DNA of 64,000 bases from Hermodice carunculata (GCA_964020975.1 OZ026623.1:82393123-82457122); one strand, 5' to 3'; shown: positions 10,973-27,361, numbered from the stretch's first letter. A program made the numbers and translations. Notes: a model not told the origin generated them from the letters alone.

Positions 10973-11792
10973 TCCCTCAAAATATTCAAATCAAAAGTGA
11001 AAGCAACATTACTAGCAGTGGATCATGTTCCTGTTTACTATACCCAAGGACACAGATTTGCCAACATTTGTCATACCCAGCTTCGTCTTGGATTTTCGCG
11101 ACTTAACTTTGATCTCTTTAAAGTCAACATCATCACACAACCTACATGTTCTTGTTCTTACCCCCCTGGAGATCTGCAACATTATCTGTTCTTTTGTCCA
11201 ACGTATTCAACTTATAGAATTAGACTTCTCAACTCCATCATCCCTATTATTGCTCCCGGCGTCCACCTGAATCTGATTATACACACAGCGAGTGACAGAC
11301 TAGCTCATATGCTTCTCTTTGGTAGCGACGAATTGTCCATTCCCTTCAACATACAAATTTGTGATGCTTTCCACAGATACATCGTAGATACAAGACGCTT
11401 CATATCTTCTATTATGCATAAGCAGTAATTTTTAATCGAGTTAGTCGCTGATTTACATAATTCTTACTTCTTAAGTGTCCTTTGTGAAATGTCCTACTGC
11501 TAGTCCGTATTATTGTGAACAGGGACGTATATGTGTACATTCTACCTGCAGTTAACTATTTTGCTTTGTTTTGCATTTTGGTGACTACTACTACTGTGAT
11601 TTTTGTATGCAGGGTACAAATCTGAAGCATGAGAACAGCTTCTCTGTTAATTGGATAACTTTGTTATTGTTTTGTCCTGTGTATTAGGTATTATACATTT
11701 TGTGTGCCACTCCATGTTCTGGAGAACCCCTCGATTAGTGACATTTCGATGGACTATAGGGCGATCCAGTTGAAATAAATATGTTTAAACTA
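10973..11792 (+). mobile_element. LINE 3' fragment (CR1/Jockey-like), 5'-truncated
   Basis: The open frame from 10997 to 11428 encodes about 143 residues of a LINE ORF2 C-terminus: ANICHTQLRLGFSRLN, then a Cys-rich knuckle (CSC...QHYLFFCP), then a helical tail ending in RFISSIMHKQ. The homology to the copy at 31780-32200 starts at the edge of the ATT array, marking 5' truncation there. The 3' untranslated part ends near 11790 with TATAGGGCGATCCAG and AATAAA-like sequence, shared with 32450-32500 and, inverted, with 21677-21757. This frame is intact while the rest of the element is absent. Confidence 0.88.
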
Positions 11793-12909
11793 AACTTCCT
11801 CAAGAGGTGGCATGATGTTGCCTTTTCTTTTGACAATGTTGCCCACAGCTTTTGATATGCCATACTTTGCTACAATTTATCTCCGCGATTTACCCTCAAG
11901 TTCTTTGAGTATTTCTGCTTGCTTACTAAGTGTCAAAACTTTTCTGGGTTTCATTGTGACGTGTACACTGGAGAACTTTTTGCGGTTAGCTTGACTGTCA
12001 GGAGTACAAACTGAACTCATCTGATGCTGTCCATAGCCAACATATGGAGAACACTTCTCATCTCATAGGTTAAAATGATGAGCATCAAAGTACTTCACAC
12101 AGATCACCTAGGTGGCACTCAACCACACATGTATTGTTTCAGACAAGTTAGCTGTTAAGTCTCTCGCCTTTGATAACCTAATCCTGGTGTTAGTCCACAA
12201 AGGTGTCAAGGGAATCAATGCTAAATTAGAAAACTGTGATGCTTTGAATATACAGACTGGTTGGCTAACACTCCACTGTTCGGGTTGGTGTGGAAATTAC
12301 ACTGTATTGGTTGAAGAACCTGGCTAAGGGGATGAGCACTAGTACAGTTTGAGGGGAAAAAAACAAACCAAACACGTGTACTTATTACACTTTAAAGTGG
12401 TCCAGTGTCGCAGCTTTTGATGCCCACTGCCCATTGTAAAGAGGTGCCCGCTAATGGGATTTTACTGTATGTAGCTACCAACACAGCCAGTCTCTCTAAG
12501 GATTGAACGGTAAGCCCATAGCACTGGACACGGGCACAACTACCTGTCTGAGGAAACAGGAACCAGTTTGTGTGTTTTTGTTTTCTTTTGGGGGGGATTT
12601 GTATTATTTGTGGAAATTCAGTGAATTTAACATAAATTAAACTTTGCAACTTTGTATGCATGCGATAGTATTTATTTTAGCAATAAACCCACATATTAAG
12701 CTTGGAATGGCAACTCTATCTTGAAAAGTTTTCAAGATATGTAAGATTTAAAATCTCCACAAATATGCCTCTAATTTGCATGATTTTCAACATCATGACT
12801 GTCCAAACAATATGCACAATTTCACCACTAGGTCTATGACTATGCCAGGTTTGGTACTTTTCGGATCAATAGTGTCCGAGAAAACCTAACCACAAAACTG
12901 GCACACGGA
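11793..12909. other. No gene recognised
   Basis: Short open frames at 12112-12327 (plus) and 12392-12661 (minus) have no recognisable motif. Nothing else is visible. Confidence 0.4.
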
Positions 12910-12957
12910 AATGAATGAATGAATGAATGAATGAATGAATGAATGAATGAATGAATA
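12910..12957. repeat. GAAT microsatellite
   Basis: About 12 near-perfect tetranucleotide units. Confidence 0.95.
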
Positions 12958-15353
12958 ACGTATTTGAGGAAAAACAAGAAGTCTGTGTTCATACACAGAC
13001 TTAATTACTTGAACTGATGAACCAGGATGAAATATGTAACGCCTGCAGCATTTAACCCAAGGTGCTATGACGCCATGAATGCAATGTGGGTCACTTGCTT
13101 TCCCGTCATGCATGTGGAGTAACCAACTTCGCGCAACTTCTCTGGGAACAAAGATACAGACCTATTCAGGCAAGTGGGCTGGGCACCTCTCGCTGCAAAA
13201 CCATAGTATTACATATAGCCATGATTAACAATACGACATCAAAACCACACGGCTCATCAAAGGGGGTGGGGGGGGGGGCATCAAACCGCTCAGACCGTCG
13301 CAACTGGAGTTATCAAGTTTATAAACACTTGGCTGCCTACTCGAGATACAACGGGGCTTAACTGATATTCATACAACCAGTGAGCCTTCCAGCCGTGCAT
13401 CTGTACGCTTGAAAATGAAATAAAATGTAGCTTGCTGTATCGGTTTATCTCAGGACTGCTGGAGAAATTGATAAATAAATGCTTTTAAAAAGTACTGCGG
13501 AGCTTTTGGAGTGATCTGACTTATAATTGCTTTCGCTTGGAATAACAAACTGAGAAAAACGAGGGATTATTATACCCATGTCTGTAAATGAATCTTTAAC
13601 GTGTCTCGCCACTTGTTATTTAGCTGTTATTCATTGTTTGGTTTTCAAAATATGGCATTAAAATCCATCTATGCAAAGCAACGATTTCCATCTCTAAACG
13701 CCATATGCTTTTCAATTGGATGACCATTGATTCATTCAAGATGGACCCATTTTCATTCCGAAACTCCATAGGATACTTAAAAGTCTTATATTGTTTGCAA
13801 CAGAGTGACACTACCTTGATTGCCGTTTCACGGGTAAACTGCAAAGAAAGTTCTTTTGCAACTACGTACGTATTTTATCTTTGCGATATTATGCAGTAAT
13901 AAGAGCAATAATTCCTTAGTACATGCATTTGACCGATTGAAAGACCAAGACGAGACACTTTAAACCATGTTTTTGCTTGGCCACAAGCAAAAACGTAAAC
14001 AGTTACAATACTTTGAATTTGTATGGAGTACCAAGGAAAGACACAAACAGTGTTAGCCCAAGTCATGTGATGGTACATTTAATTCTGGCATTCTAACCTG
14101 TTCGTGCATATATTAATGTGCTTTACCTGACGTCCGACCTCGAAGGGATATCTACCAGTCAAAAGCGCTGACCTGGTCCTGCAAAACGCAAAAATACACA
14201 CAATTCGTCTCCAGAAAGACAAATAAGTATATAATTTAATTCACGGGAAGAAAAACGTGGATGTGAAAGGGGACGGCTGCCAAGGAAAAAATTCGTAATA
14301 GCTACTTTTTGGGGTAATCGCAAATTTTCCTCGCGATTAAGAGCATTTATATGGTAATTACTTTTACATTATAATTTTAAGTTTTAAAAGATATAATTCT
14401 GATTTTGTTATGTCAGGGTAGGTGGTCTCATTTAGCATCTGTATATAATGACGGTAAAAAAAAGGGTGTTACACGTGCTCTGTTGAATGATAAGGCAATC
14501 TGGTAGATAACCTCACCTTCATATCTTGCTTATCTATCATATTAAAGAAATAGAGTTCCATATTATTCTCATTTTGGCCCTTGTAAGAATTAAGAGACAG
14601 CAGCATCATACTTGACTATTTGTTTGACTTACAAAATGTATAAAAAAAATTTAAACGGGTGATGATGTGCCGATAATTTAAACTGGCGCAGTGCAACGGG
14701 CCTTTGAAGAAATTCTATATATTGCTAACTAAATTGAAACTTCTAGTATATTCATTTTGACCAACGGGAAGTTTATTAATTACTGACTAAATGGAAGTTT
14801 AGAGAATGCTACTGAGACAGTAATTTAGTTGTTTTTTTTCAAATAAAAGGATATAAGTACTATATTTATATAGTATATTTTGGGGCTGAGCAAGTGAAAA
14901 CGACGCAATTTGTATGTATGCAGTGTATACGTACTGTGTGCATACTGGCTCTACATAAGACTGGTTCAGGATAACACCATTTTTGGCCAAATTGTCCAGT
15001 TGAGGCAAAACTATATCTTCATGGTTAAAGACCAATGTGTTCCAACCTGTGATGAGATCGCAGACACAGATTCACACATCATGTAGTTTGTCTTAAAGGT
15101 CCTATTGATTGATGGGGTCTAACTTTCCATAATATTCGGGTTCAAATGTCTTAGAAATAATAACCGATGGTTTTTCATAAATATCATAATTTAAAAAGAT
15201 GACTTTGATGCCTCCTTGGCAAGCCAAAGGCGCTGGCTTTCTGCCCGATCGAAGTCACTGGCGCAAAACTGTTGCTGACGTCACAAACCCAACCTTTCTC
15301 CCAGCCAGTGTGTCAAGGCCCAAAAGCGCAATACTGTAGTGCAAGCTTCAGAC
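12958..15353. other. No gene recognised
   Basis: AT-rich sequence with a G-run at about 13264-13278. Small open frames at 13086-13361, 13620-13844 and 14799-15035 carry no motif I recognise. Confidence 0.4.
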
Positions 15354-15647
15354 ATGGCAAGACAAGAGAGCTGTACCAGCAATAGTGAGTGTGATGGTGA
15401 TGGTAGCCTAGCTTAATTTATCTCGTGCACCTTCTCTGATCAGGTTGAACAAGATTTGATAGAGAAGGCAATTGCGGCAGAAGAGCGGACAATCAAGCCC
15501 TACCAACGTGAACCAGTCGCGGTCCAAGTACAACTTGGTACCAGCAACACCGAACAGCTCGGGGAATCGGACGACCCACACCACCCCGGATTAACAGCTC
15601 GGAGATTCAGACGACCCCAACCACCCCAGATTACTTTCCTTGGATTG
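15354..15647 (+). CDS. Candidate two-exon gene fragment, function unknown
   Basis: An ATG at 15354 opens MARQESCTSNSECDGD. A GT follows at 15403. A pyrimidine-containing acceptor ending TCTGATCAG precedes an in-phase frame from 15444 (VEQDLIEKAIAAEERTIKPY...) that ends at a good donor (GATTG then GTAAGG at 15648). The IKPYQREPV string faintly recalls the I-x-PY-x-EP motif near the start of P2X7-like transposon-associated proteins, but that is memory-based. The implied first intron is only 41 bp, which is very short for an animal. Composition is GC-richer than the flanks. No later exon was found, so this may be a gene start, a transposon fragment, or chance. Confidence 0.3.
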
Positions 15648-16044
15648 GTAAGGTGAAATTTATGTTAATGACACTAATTTAAATGGCCCTATCTTGACTT
15701 TGTGTTGGTTTTGCCGGCGGCCGGCTGGCCGTCACTCTAAAGTTGTGCCTCAGAAGTTTACTACCCTACAAAAACCACTGGCCCGGTACGACGTGTGGTC
15801 CTACCGTTTTAAAAGTATGGGCTTTATTTTGAGTTTGATATTCTAAGATCCCACAACTTACAGCACCCTGCAAAGTTTTTCATTTTACCCAGTATAAACT
15901 CCAGCCGACTAAGTATTTGTAAGTGTGTCAGTTTATCTAATGCCACTGACCATATCGCACAGCAAGCTGTTAGACTGGGACTGGGGGCTACCATGGTGAA
16001 CTTTGACCTTTATTAGCTGTATCTTGTTCGTATATAAATCATGA
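15648..16044. other. No gene recognised
   Basis: Possible intron or flank of the preceding candidate. A GC-rich patch with CCGGCGGCCGGC lies near 15714-15726. Confidence 0.4.
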
Positions 16045-18470
<2,426 letters not shown>

Positions 18471-18474
18471 TCAA

Positions 18475-18494
18475 GAAAAAAAAAAAAAACAAAA

Positions 18495-18549
<55 letters not shown>
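18475..18549. repeat. Poly-A tract
   Basis: About 70 A with a few C interruptions, adjoining the high-coordinate edge of the minus-strand LINE. It lies at the LINE's 5' side and is therefore not that LINE's own 3' tail. Confidence 0.9.
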
Positions 18550-19630
18550 AGCATTTAAATCATTTTTACAAATGGTGCCAAGTATATCTGGGAACGTACT
18601 ATCACTTGAACAGTCCCAAACAAATCTGTCTCGTAAAGGGTACAGTGTTTGTCTGTTTGACCGCCACCATTGTTAGTTGTGGTGTCTTGTCTTGATAACT
18701 TATCGTAAATGAGATCAAAAGACACCCCTTGCTGCTAGACGTGAAGACATTTACCGGTAATGCATACAAAATAAATAAATAAATAAATAAATAAAAAATC
18801 TAGTCCCGATTCCTTTTACATGCAACAACGTGGGCTATTGTTTGTTGTGCAGTACACCCAGAGCTGTGGGTTCGTCAGCTTGAGAAAAACCACCAAAATA
18901 CACTAGATCAGAGGCAGCCCCAGATCGAAGAAGTTTCCCTTCTTTACTCTGCACGAGTATCTGATACAATCATTATTCTTCCTTTCTGGTCAGTTACTTC
19001 ATAATCTTATAATAAGATGCAATGTACCACGTTACTGCAGCAATTTACCCAATAGAACGTCACGGTCTGTGGCTTGTACACAGTTTACCAGAAATGCGAC
19101 TTCTCAAATTAGTGAAGTTCAAGCCCCCCCCCCCCTTTTATCCTACCTGGCACAAAATCAAATTGTTGAAGTGAGTCCAGAAGACTATCATTAAGAATAA
19201 CGTAGGTCAGAATATCCTGTAATTTTCTTTGAAATGTAAGGACGTCACACAAGAAGCGTAACATGCTATATTACTGGGTAGTATTATGATTAACAGGCCC
19301 TCTATTCCAGAAACATTTGCAAAGTTTGGTTGCAAACTCAAAACAGTTGTACAAATCAAATCAGACCATGGGCTTTTGTCAAGATGTTTGCCCATCCAGT
19401 TTAATACTTGCCTAATTAATTATTCACAGAAAAGTAAGATATACACCACATTCCAATTCTCCTGGTACTTGAGTATATCAGAGCCGAAAACTGAATTGTG
19501 CCTGACTATAATTTGCTTCCATTCCTTTTTTTCTTCATTTTTTTTTCATTATAAGAGCATGCCGAAAATCATAAAACTGCAGTATCATATATAGAATCAA
19601 GTACAGCCATGTTAGATTTGTAAACTGTCA
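18550..19630. other. No gene recognised
   Basis: Contains a short AAAT microsatellite (about 18769-18796) and a C-run (about 19125-19135). Open frames at 19207-19594 show no motif. Confidence 0.4.
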
Positions 19631-20427
19631 TTGTTACCCAATTCAGTTCGAAATTCTGAGGACCTTGATACACTTAAGCGTAAATTAGACAATGATGAAC
19701 CAAAGGTTAACGATTTATTCTACATTGGCAACCGGAAAATAAATAGTCTACATTCCCGAATTAGAATGGGCTGCAGTCAGTTGAGCCAGACATGCAAACA
19801 ATTGGTATCGTGAGTTCTCCTAGTTGTGCTTGTGGAGCTACAGTAGAAAGTAGAAAATTCCTACCACTTTTTCTTTGAATGTCCTCGCTTCATTACCGAA
19901 CGTAACACTCTTCAAATGTTTATTGTAGCCAAGGCTCCGTTTACATTAAATACAGTACTAAATGGAAGTTTAAAATGTTCAAAAGCCGCTAATATAGCTA
20001 TCTTTGAATCTGTACATACGTACATTATCTGCACCGGATGATTCAACTGAAGCCTGCACTGGTTTCACTTGGTAGTTTGTATATACAGTTGATATCACAA
20101 ATTTTGTTATATAGATTTGGGTAGGCCTACCATGTGAATGGCCACGTGCGGGCAAACATCATTACTTTTCTAAAAGACTATTTCAAAGACTGTTTGTATC
20201 ATTCATCTCTCACAGTCAATGCAAACTACTCATTACTCGGACCACTATCTGTGACGTCTGGTGGTGTCATTATCTTGCAGACTGTTATGTGTCCGTTAAT
20301 GTACTGTCCTGTGGTTTGTGTCATTGCCTTTTACATCATATTCTGTATTTTATTCCTTTTTTTCGCAAGAGGAATTTTTATAGGCTATGCCTGCTTTCAA
20401 ATTGCCTTAATAAAATATGTTTAAACC
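19631..20427 (+). mobile_element. LINE 3' fragment, second family
   Basis: The plus-strand translation from 19631 (LPNSVRNSEDLDTLKRKLD...), then HSRIRMGCSQL, and in a shifted frame PSCACGATVES and ECPRFITERN, has the layout of a LINE ORF2 C-terminus: a helical linker, a conserved R-x-G segment, and a Cys-rich knuckle with C-x-C and a later C. Frame changes show it is dead. The 3' part is non-coding and ends with AATAAAATATGTTTAAAC at about 20409. It differs in sequence from the LINE at 10973-11792, so it is probably another family. Confidence 0.75.
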
Positions 20428-20540
20428 AAAAATGATGCACTGTTTATACCATTCAATTTTCCAAAGATTCGATTACATCAGGCGATCAAGATATACTACA
20501 TATTAATTTCATGGAAGGTAAAATATTTTTTTCTCTGCAG

Positions 20541-21482
20541 TATCAAAGTCAAACAGTATACTTGTATTTCAGCATTTATTTACAATATAATACAACATTG
20601 TCAATATGAAAGTCAAACAACACACCTGTATTCCAGCATTTATTTCCAGTATAATACAACATTGTCAGTGTCGAAGTTTAAGGGGTACTGCGGTGATAAT
20701 TTACAATTTTTGAGTTGTTTCATATAACAAATGTGAACCAATATCAGAAAATGCAAACTTTATTCCCAACTTGATAAGCAGATATCAAGTTTTCTTAGAT
20801 ATGTAAATGAGGGGTTGTGATGTCATCTGGACTAACTGCTACAGCTAATGCAATAACAGCCGAGTAAAACTTTGACAAAAACATGGAAACCTGACCAAGT
20901 ACACATATTCCACTTTTACTATGGATGAAGCAGTGTGTATAGATATAATCAAAGTTACTAAACTGAGATATTTACTCATTTAATGAGGATTAATAAGGAA
21001 AGAAAAATGCAGAAATCAATATACACAAGCTAACAGCTCCTGAAGTTGTGAAATCAACTACTGAAGCAGGTGTCAACTAATATACCACACTGATAAGATC
21101 AAAGGGGGTGATTAACACAGTACACAAGTCATTATGATATGCCTGCTAATGTTGTGTATCTCAGCTTGGTGCCCCTCAAGGTTTGTGTATTATATATGGA
21201 GGGTAGCCCAGGTGACATGACACATCAGAACACCTACTGGAAATATAAAATAGCTCTAACTAAATACCTGTTTGAGAAAAATTGTTGAAAATTTGTCACA
21301 TGAACACCTAAAATGACCATTAATGACTAAAAAAAGTAAAAACTTTCACTGCTGTTCCCCTTTAAACAGCATGCTTGTGTTCCAGCATTTATTTCCAGTA
21401 TAATACAACATTGTCTGTATCAAAGTTAAACAGTGTGCCTGCATTCCAGCATTTATTTACAGTATCATACAACATTGTCATT
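20541..21482. repeat. 64-bp tandem repeat split by an insertion
   Basis: Units begin at 20541, 20605, 20669 (interrupted, resuming at 21361) and 21419, each 64 bp apart once the insertion is removed. Shared motifs are TCAAAGTCAAACAG, TTCCAGCATTTATTT and ATAATACAACATTGTC. The third unit is cut by the element at 20682-21360. Confidence 0.92.
20682..21360. mobile_element. Non-autonomous terminal-inverted-repeat element, 679 bp
   Basis: The left end GGGGTACTGCGGTGATAA and the reverse complement of the right end GGGGAACAGCAGTGAAAG match at 13 of 18 positions. Both ends are flanked by TTTAA (20677-20681 and 21361-21365), a 5-bp or TTAA-type target duplication. Sister 64-bp units supply the unoccupied sequence (AAAGTTAAACAG), which confirms both boundaries. 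No open frame of note lies inside. The TTAA-type target hints at a piggyBac-like source, but the ends do not show the usual piggyBac start, so the superfamily is open. Confidence 0.85.
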
Positions 21483-21676
21483 GTGTATATTCATTATCAT
21501 CAGGTGGTCCTGCAAGCAGTGTGTAATCATGGACACTGAGAAAGAATGCCGCTGTTACTATGAAGCGGAAGCACTTGTCACATCCGTGAAGGCTACAGAT
21601 CCTGCAGCGGTGTGTATAACACAACACAATGGATTTGATGCAGCCATGCTCAGCACCACGGTGCTGGACATAGCTT

Positions 21677-21757
21677 TAGTTTAAACGTAGATATTTCAAC
21701 TGGATCGCCCTATAGTACATCATTAAGATGTCACTAATCAGGGGGTTCTCCAGATTA
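21677..21757 (-). mobile_element. LINE 3' end fragment, inverted
   Basis: About 80 bp on the minus strand (CTGGAGAACCCCCTGATTAG, later TATAGGGCGATCCAGTTGAA and GTTTAAAC) match the 3' termini of the LINEs at 10973-11792 and 30442-32510. Only the tail remains, consistent with strong 5' truncation. Confidence 0.85.
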
Positions 21758-23492
21758 CAGCCACTACAGGCAGGATTATGGTACAGAGGATGCCCCACAT
21801 GAAAGACATGAGTAAGGATTCCTCTTGCTGTTGATATTGTAACAAAGTGCTTGTCATGGAAAGATATTTGTTTATGAAACTTAGCAAGATATTTTAAGTC
21901 ATGGATATTATTCTAAAGCAAATTCTCATGATAAAATTGAAGTATTAAGGTGCTGCAAGGAATTAATGAATCCATAAATCCAAATGTTCAATTTGCATCA
22001 TCAATAAGCAGAATAATTATTTAGGTCCCCACATTTTGGTGGTCATGTAAACTGCTTCTATCACAAATATATATGGGGCGCCATTATATGTCAGTGACAC
22101 ACACGTATATCCCGGTTCTGAATTTCTTTTTGTTAATTTTCAGAATCACTTTTCCCGCGGCCAAGCTTGGCCTTACTTTTTCTCTTCTAATCGACTTAAG
22201 ATGCATCTAGTATTTACCTTTGTCCTCTTCCCTTTGTAAATTGATAGCTTCTCTCAGAAATGGCATCTTTCAATGTATTCATCATTAAAACGTTTTAAAA
22301 CCGTGCGTGTTTATTCATAAATAGTAACTCGCAAATTCAGCTCTCACATCAAAACCAATCCTTTGGTTGTGCACTCCTGGTACTGAAAAAATGGGGTGTC
22401 AATTATTTATTAATATTGACAATAGTTTGAAATTTCTTCCAAATGTAAACAACATCAGAGCCCCATTTCAAAAACTTTAGTTTGGCTCGGGAATCAAATA
22501 GCGGGCTAATAATCTCTGTATTCTTAATACCATTAAACTTGTGCACCATGCTTTAGCTCCAATAGTAAACGATCTATTTGCCTACTACATTAGTCGGGAT
22601 ATAGCTTATCTCAAATTTCCTGGTAGGGTCTTACAATACGAAGATACACATTATTCATTACATATTTCAATTCATTTTCCGTTGTTGCGGCAGAATTATC
22701 TCAGTTTTGCCAAGATTAAGTGCAAGTTTCCGTTTAGCACAAAATGTACTTACACAATCTAGCGCCCTCTGTGGGCCATTAAGTGTAGTGCTAAATAGCG
22801 ATATATTGTCTCTAAAAACATGTATCCATACAAACACTTATACATATATGTATATTTAAAGTGCAAACCATCATTACTGCACTGTTTTCTGTCACTTCCA
22901 TATGTAATATTTAGACATTAAAAATTTGTTTTTTTATTATTACCAAAAAAACGTGTTCAGAATGCTTTATTAAAGTAACCTGGAAGATGATAAGGGGTCT
23001 TCAGCGGATAACGATCAGAACACGTCTCGGGGTGTGGAATAGGCAAGTGTGTTTGTCTGCTCGTAACTTGTCAGAACCATTTAACCAAGATTCCAAATTT
23101 GACAAGTTTTCAGATGTTAGAACATGACACTAATGACGCAACTACAGGAAAAACTGTGTACACAGCCCCTTACTTTTAATTGCCAGGACTTTTCAACATA
23201 AGAAATATGTCTCCTGTATATTGAGAAAGAACATAGAGGATACGAAGTATAATTTTAGATATCATATACGCTATAAACCCTCAGATTTCATATTAAATTT
23301 TATGTTTTAGGTAAACATAGATATATTATGCTCAGAGCAGGTTGAAAATCATTCACTTTTTTTTGTACCTAATGAGATGCAGCGGAGCATCCCTTCAATG
23401 TGTTATACAAGGCAAATGGACCTAACAATTATCTTATATTTTTCAATTTGTTTGCTAAAAACTATATATATATATATACTTGAGTGGAGTCT
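21758..23492. other. No gene recognised
   Basis: AT-rich, with a possible short piece of the 550-bp dispersed repeat at about 22988-23042 (GGGTCTTCAGCGG, then TCGGGG). The frame at 22541-22762 has no motif. Confidence 0.4.
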
Positions 23493-23513
23493 CCCTCTCT
23501 CTCTCAGCGTATG

Positions 23514-23601
<88 letters not shown>
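23493..23601. repeat. Compound CT/AT microsatellite with conserved joint
   Basis: A short CT run, the joint CAGCGTATGTATAAT, then about 40 AT units. Nearly the same joint occurs at 41398-41413. Confidence 0.93.
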
Positions 23602-23603
<2 letters not shown>

Positions 23604-24083
23604 CGTCGTGTTTTGATTGACTAGCTCAGTTATAATGGGCCTGATATGGTTTGCTTGAATCATTGCTGTAACGGTTGAAAGACTGACACACAGCGAACTC
23701 CTAAATATAAATGAAATTGGAGCGGCTGCCAACAGAGTCTGAAACTATGAAATCGTCTATTCTTCTGCTTGCCGCGCAAACACCAGCTTGAATAATATAC
23801 TTAGTATCCACGTGTAAATATTACTACATACATTGACACGCACATGATAGTTTAGCTGCTGGTAATTTGGAACGCTGAAATCTAGATTTAGTTAATTAAT
23901 TTCTTGTCTGAAATTTATAATCATCTTTGCAGTATAACATATCATAGCACATCACATAGCATCTAATAATGGAGCACTAAAATAAATTTGCAAGAAGGAA
24001 TTATTTTGCATGTTTGATATCAATGTCGATGGCGAAACAAAAGTATGCAAATGTATTGTAATTTATTTTTCTGGCAGGCTGTA
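23602..24083. other. No gene recognised
   Basis: Nothing recognisable beyond AT-rich unique sequence. Confidence 0.4.

Positions 24084-24151
<68 letters not shown>
24084..24151. repeat. ATC microsatellite
   Basis: About 22 perfect units. It is followed by unique sequence beginning GTTGACTTCTCACCTGGGC. Confidence 0.97.
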
Positions 24152-24152
<1 letters not shown>

Positions 24153-24921
24153 GTTGACTTCTCACCTGGGCATGCCCAGTGAAGCTTGGCCTCTGTTTGG
24201 GAGAGGGGTCATTATGGACAGGAAGTGACCTTTCCCCACTCAACCTGTTACGTTACCCTGGTAACCAGTATCGAACTTCAGTTTTTCATCACCTTTAACG
24301 GCTAAGTTTTGTGAAAAGTTAAACAGTATGGCCTGTTGATAATAATAAACACGAGGAAACCACTAAATAATCCATGCTTTTATTCATAGTAATTCTTTCA
24401 TTTCAAGTTCGACCTCTGTACATTTCTATGTCCATTGACAGAAAATTGTCTCTGATATGAGGCCCAGAAAGAGGCTGGGTTTTAATGAGTATGCTCATCT
24501 GAGATCTCTATTTGTTTAACATTTGTAAATACTACAATGCAAATGTAATATTTGTATATACTGTGATACAAATGATGGATACCATTTGGGTACATAAAGT
24601 GTATTGTAAATTTCTCCTCTGTTTTATAGAGTTTGGCACCAGCGATTGGTTCATCTCTGTTTTTCCTGTGGGAGAGATGAAGCTTACAAGTATGAAGAAT
24701 GCACATTGAGGTTTTAACCTGATATACATAAAAGGGCCAGAGGTTCATACCACGAGAGGACGGATCTATGTAGGGTTGCTGACATGAACGGGGCTCCAGT
24801 CAATTACTTTTACTGCGTGGGCAGCTCACTAGCATTATTTCGACTGATATCATTGTTAATATCCTGGCTGCACCATGGAATAAACCGGACTGTATCCGTG
24901 CCTGCGTTATAAAGAGATATA
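24152..24921. other. No gene recognised
   Basis: Unique sequence with short open frames on both strands at 24482-24748 and no motif. Confidence 0.4.

Positions 24922-25885
<964 letters not shown>

Positions 25886-25954
<69 letters not shown>
25886..25954. repeat. AT microsatellite
   Basis: About 34 AT units. Confidence 0.97.
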
Positions 25955-25960
<6 letters not shown>

Positions 25961-26277
25961 ATCAAACATTGTTAAAGACAATTGTTACCACAGGGTTTGC
26001 CTTTGCATGCAACAAAAGCCCGTGGCTAATTCCATTTTGTCTAGTTATGACAAGATAATATGTTCTTTAACTATGTTTACTAATTATATGGGAAAACCAG
26101 AGTTTTGTTATAGCCAGCTAATATTACCGGTTTCTGTTATGTTAAAATCTATAATTTGATGGAGATTTGGGTTTGTCTTAAAATCCAATTTAAGTAAACC
26201 GGAAAAAAACGTAATAGTTTCCATGTTCTCCTTTCTGACAATGTAGGCCATTTTCCAATGGTGCATACTGCATTAAT

Positions 26278-26278
<1 letters not shown>
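25955..26278. other. No gene recognised
   Basis: Unique AT-rich sequence. Confidence 0.4.

Positions 26279-26356
<78 letters not shown>
26279..26356. repeat. ATG then ACG microsatellite
   Basis: About 10 GAT units change to about 15 GAC units without interruption. Confidence 0.97.
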
Positions 26357-26969
26357 CCGGAGAATGAGGAAGTAAAATATACCTCAACGTGAAATTCATC
26401 GATAAAAAAGGAAATCAGTTACAGGAATAAACATTAGAAACCGGATCAAATGTATAATAATAAAACATTCTATTGGCGTGAAATGAACGTTAACCTCAGG
26501 ACACCACAAGATTCATGGCGACATGCACGCACTGTTGCTGACCATCGTGCTGGCATAAAACCTTTGCTATCTTGTCAGGATGAAGCACAATAATATTATT
26601 GTTAGTTGCTGATTCATCCGGCAGATGGAACCAGTAAACCCATTTACATCGTCAGTTGGAAAAGATTGGCAATATCAGGCTACAACTTTGGAGATTTTAT
26701 ATTTTTGTTATGCGTTTATTTATCCAACTGTCTATTTGCTTCTTTTGCTGTTTTTTCGCCCTTTCTGTTATTTTTTGTTTGTTTGTTTGTTTTTTGTTTT
26801 TGTTTTTGTTTTTTTTTCTCTTTTTATTGTGTTTTCGTTTTGTTTTGCTTTTTTTTATGTTTTTCTATATGTTCCGGCAGTTTGTGTTGGTATATTCATG
26901 TATGTCAGCCATATTTTTGACACTGTAAAATTCTGTCGGCAGCAAGTTGACAAAATGTAAGGTTTTACA
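26357..26969. other. No gene recognised; T-rich stretch
   Basis: Between about 26690 and 26880 the plus strand is strongly T-rich with GTTT-type repeats. The overlapping Phe/Leu-rich frames there are by-products of that composition. Confidence 0.5.
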
Positions 26970-26976
26970 ACACACA

Positions 26977-27030
<54 letters not shown>
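26970..27030. repeat. CA microsatellite with short AT run
   Basis: About 24 CA units with one CATA interruption, then a short AT run. Confidence 0.97.
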
Positions 27031-27361
27031 CATACATATTTGAAGGTTGCTGTAGTGCTTTAATGCTACAAAGAAGAAACAAAGAAGAAATAAACAAACA
27101 AGAAAAAAACGGCGTTGCGTTGTCATTGGTTCTCATTTATTCGTTAAACCAGCTACGAAGTTTCACGGACAATTTGAACCATTCGGTTTTGTCACAAGTT
27201 ACAGAAGGGGTTTTTGTGCAGGTAACCCTACCCCCAGTTGTGTGGATAAAATACATTTGTAACAGACCTTCTGAATAATCACAAAATCCTATGGAGGCAA
27301 AACACTCTTCACTCTAAAATTTAAAAGGGTAAAGCCATAAATCAGAGCATTATACATAAAT

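Noticed and set aside
26606-26960. Phe/Leu-rich frames resembling membrane proteins
   Set aside because: They arise from a T-rich low-complexity stretch that is open in three phases.
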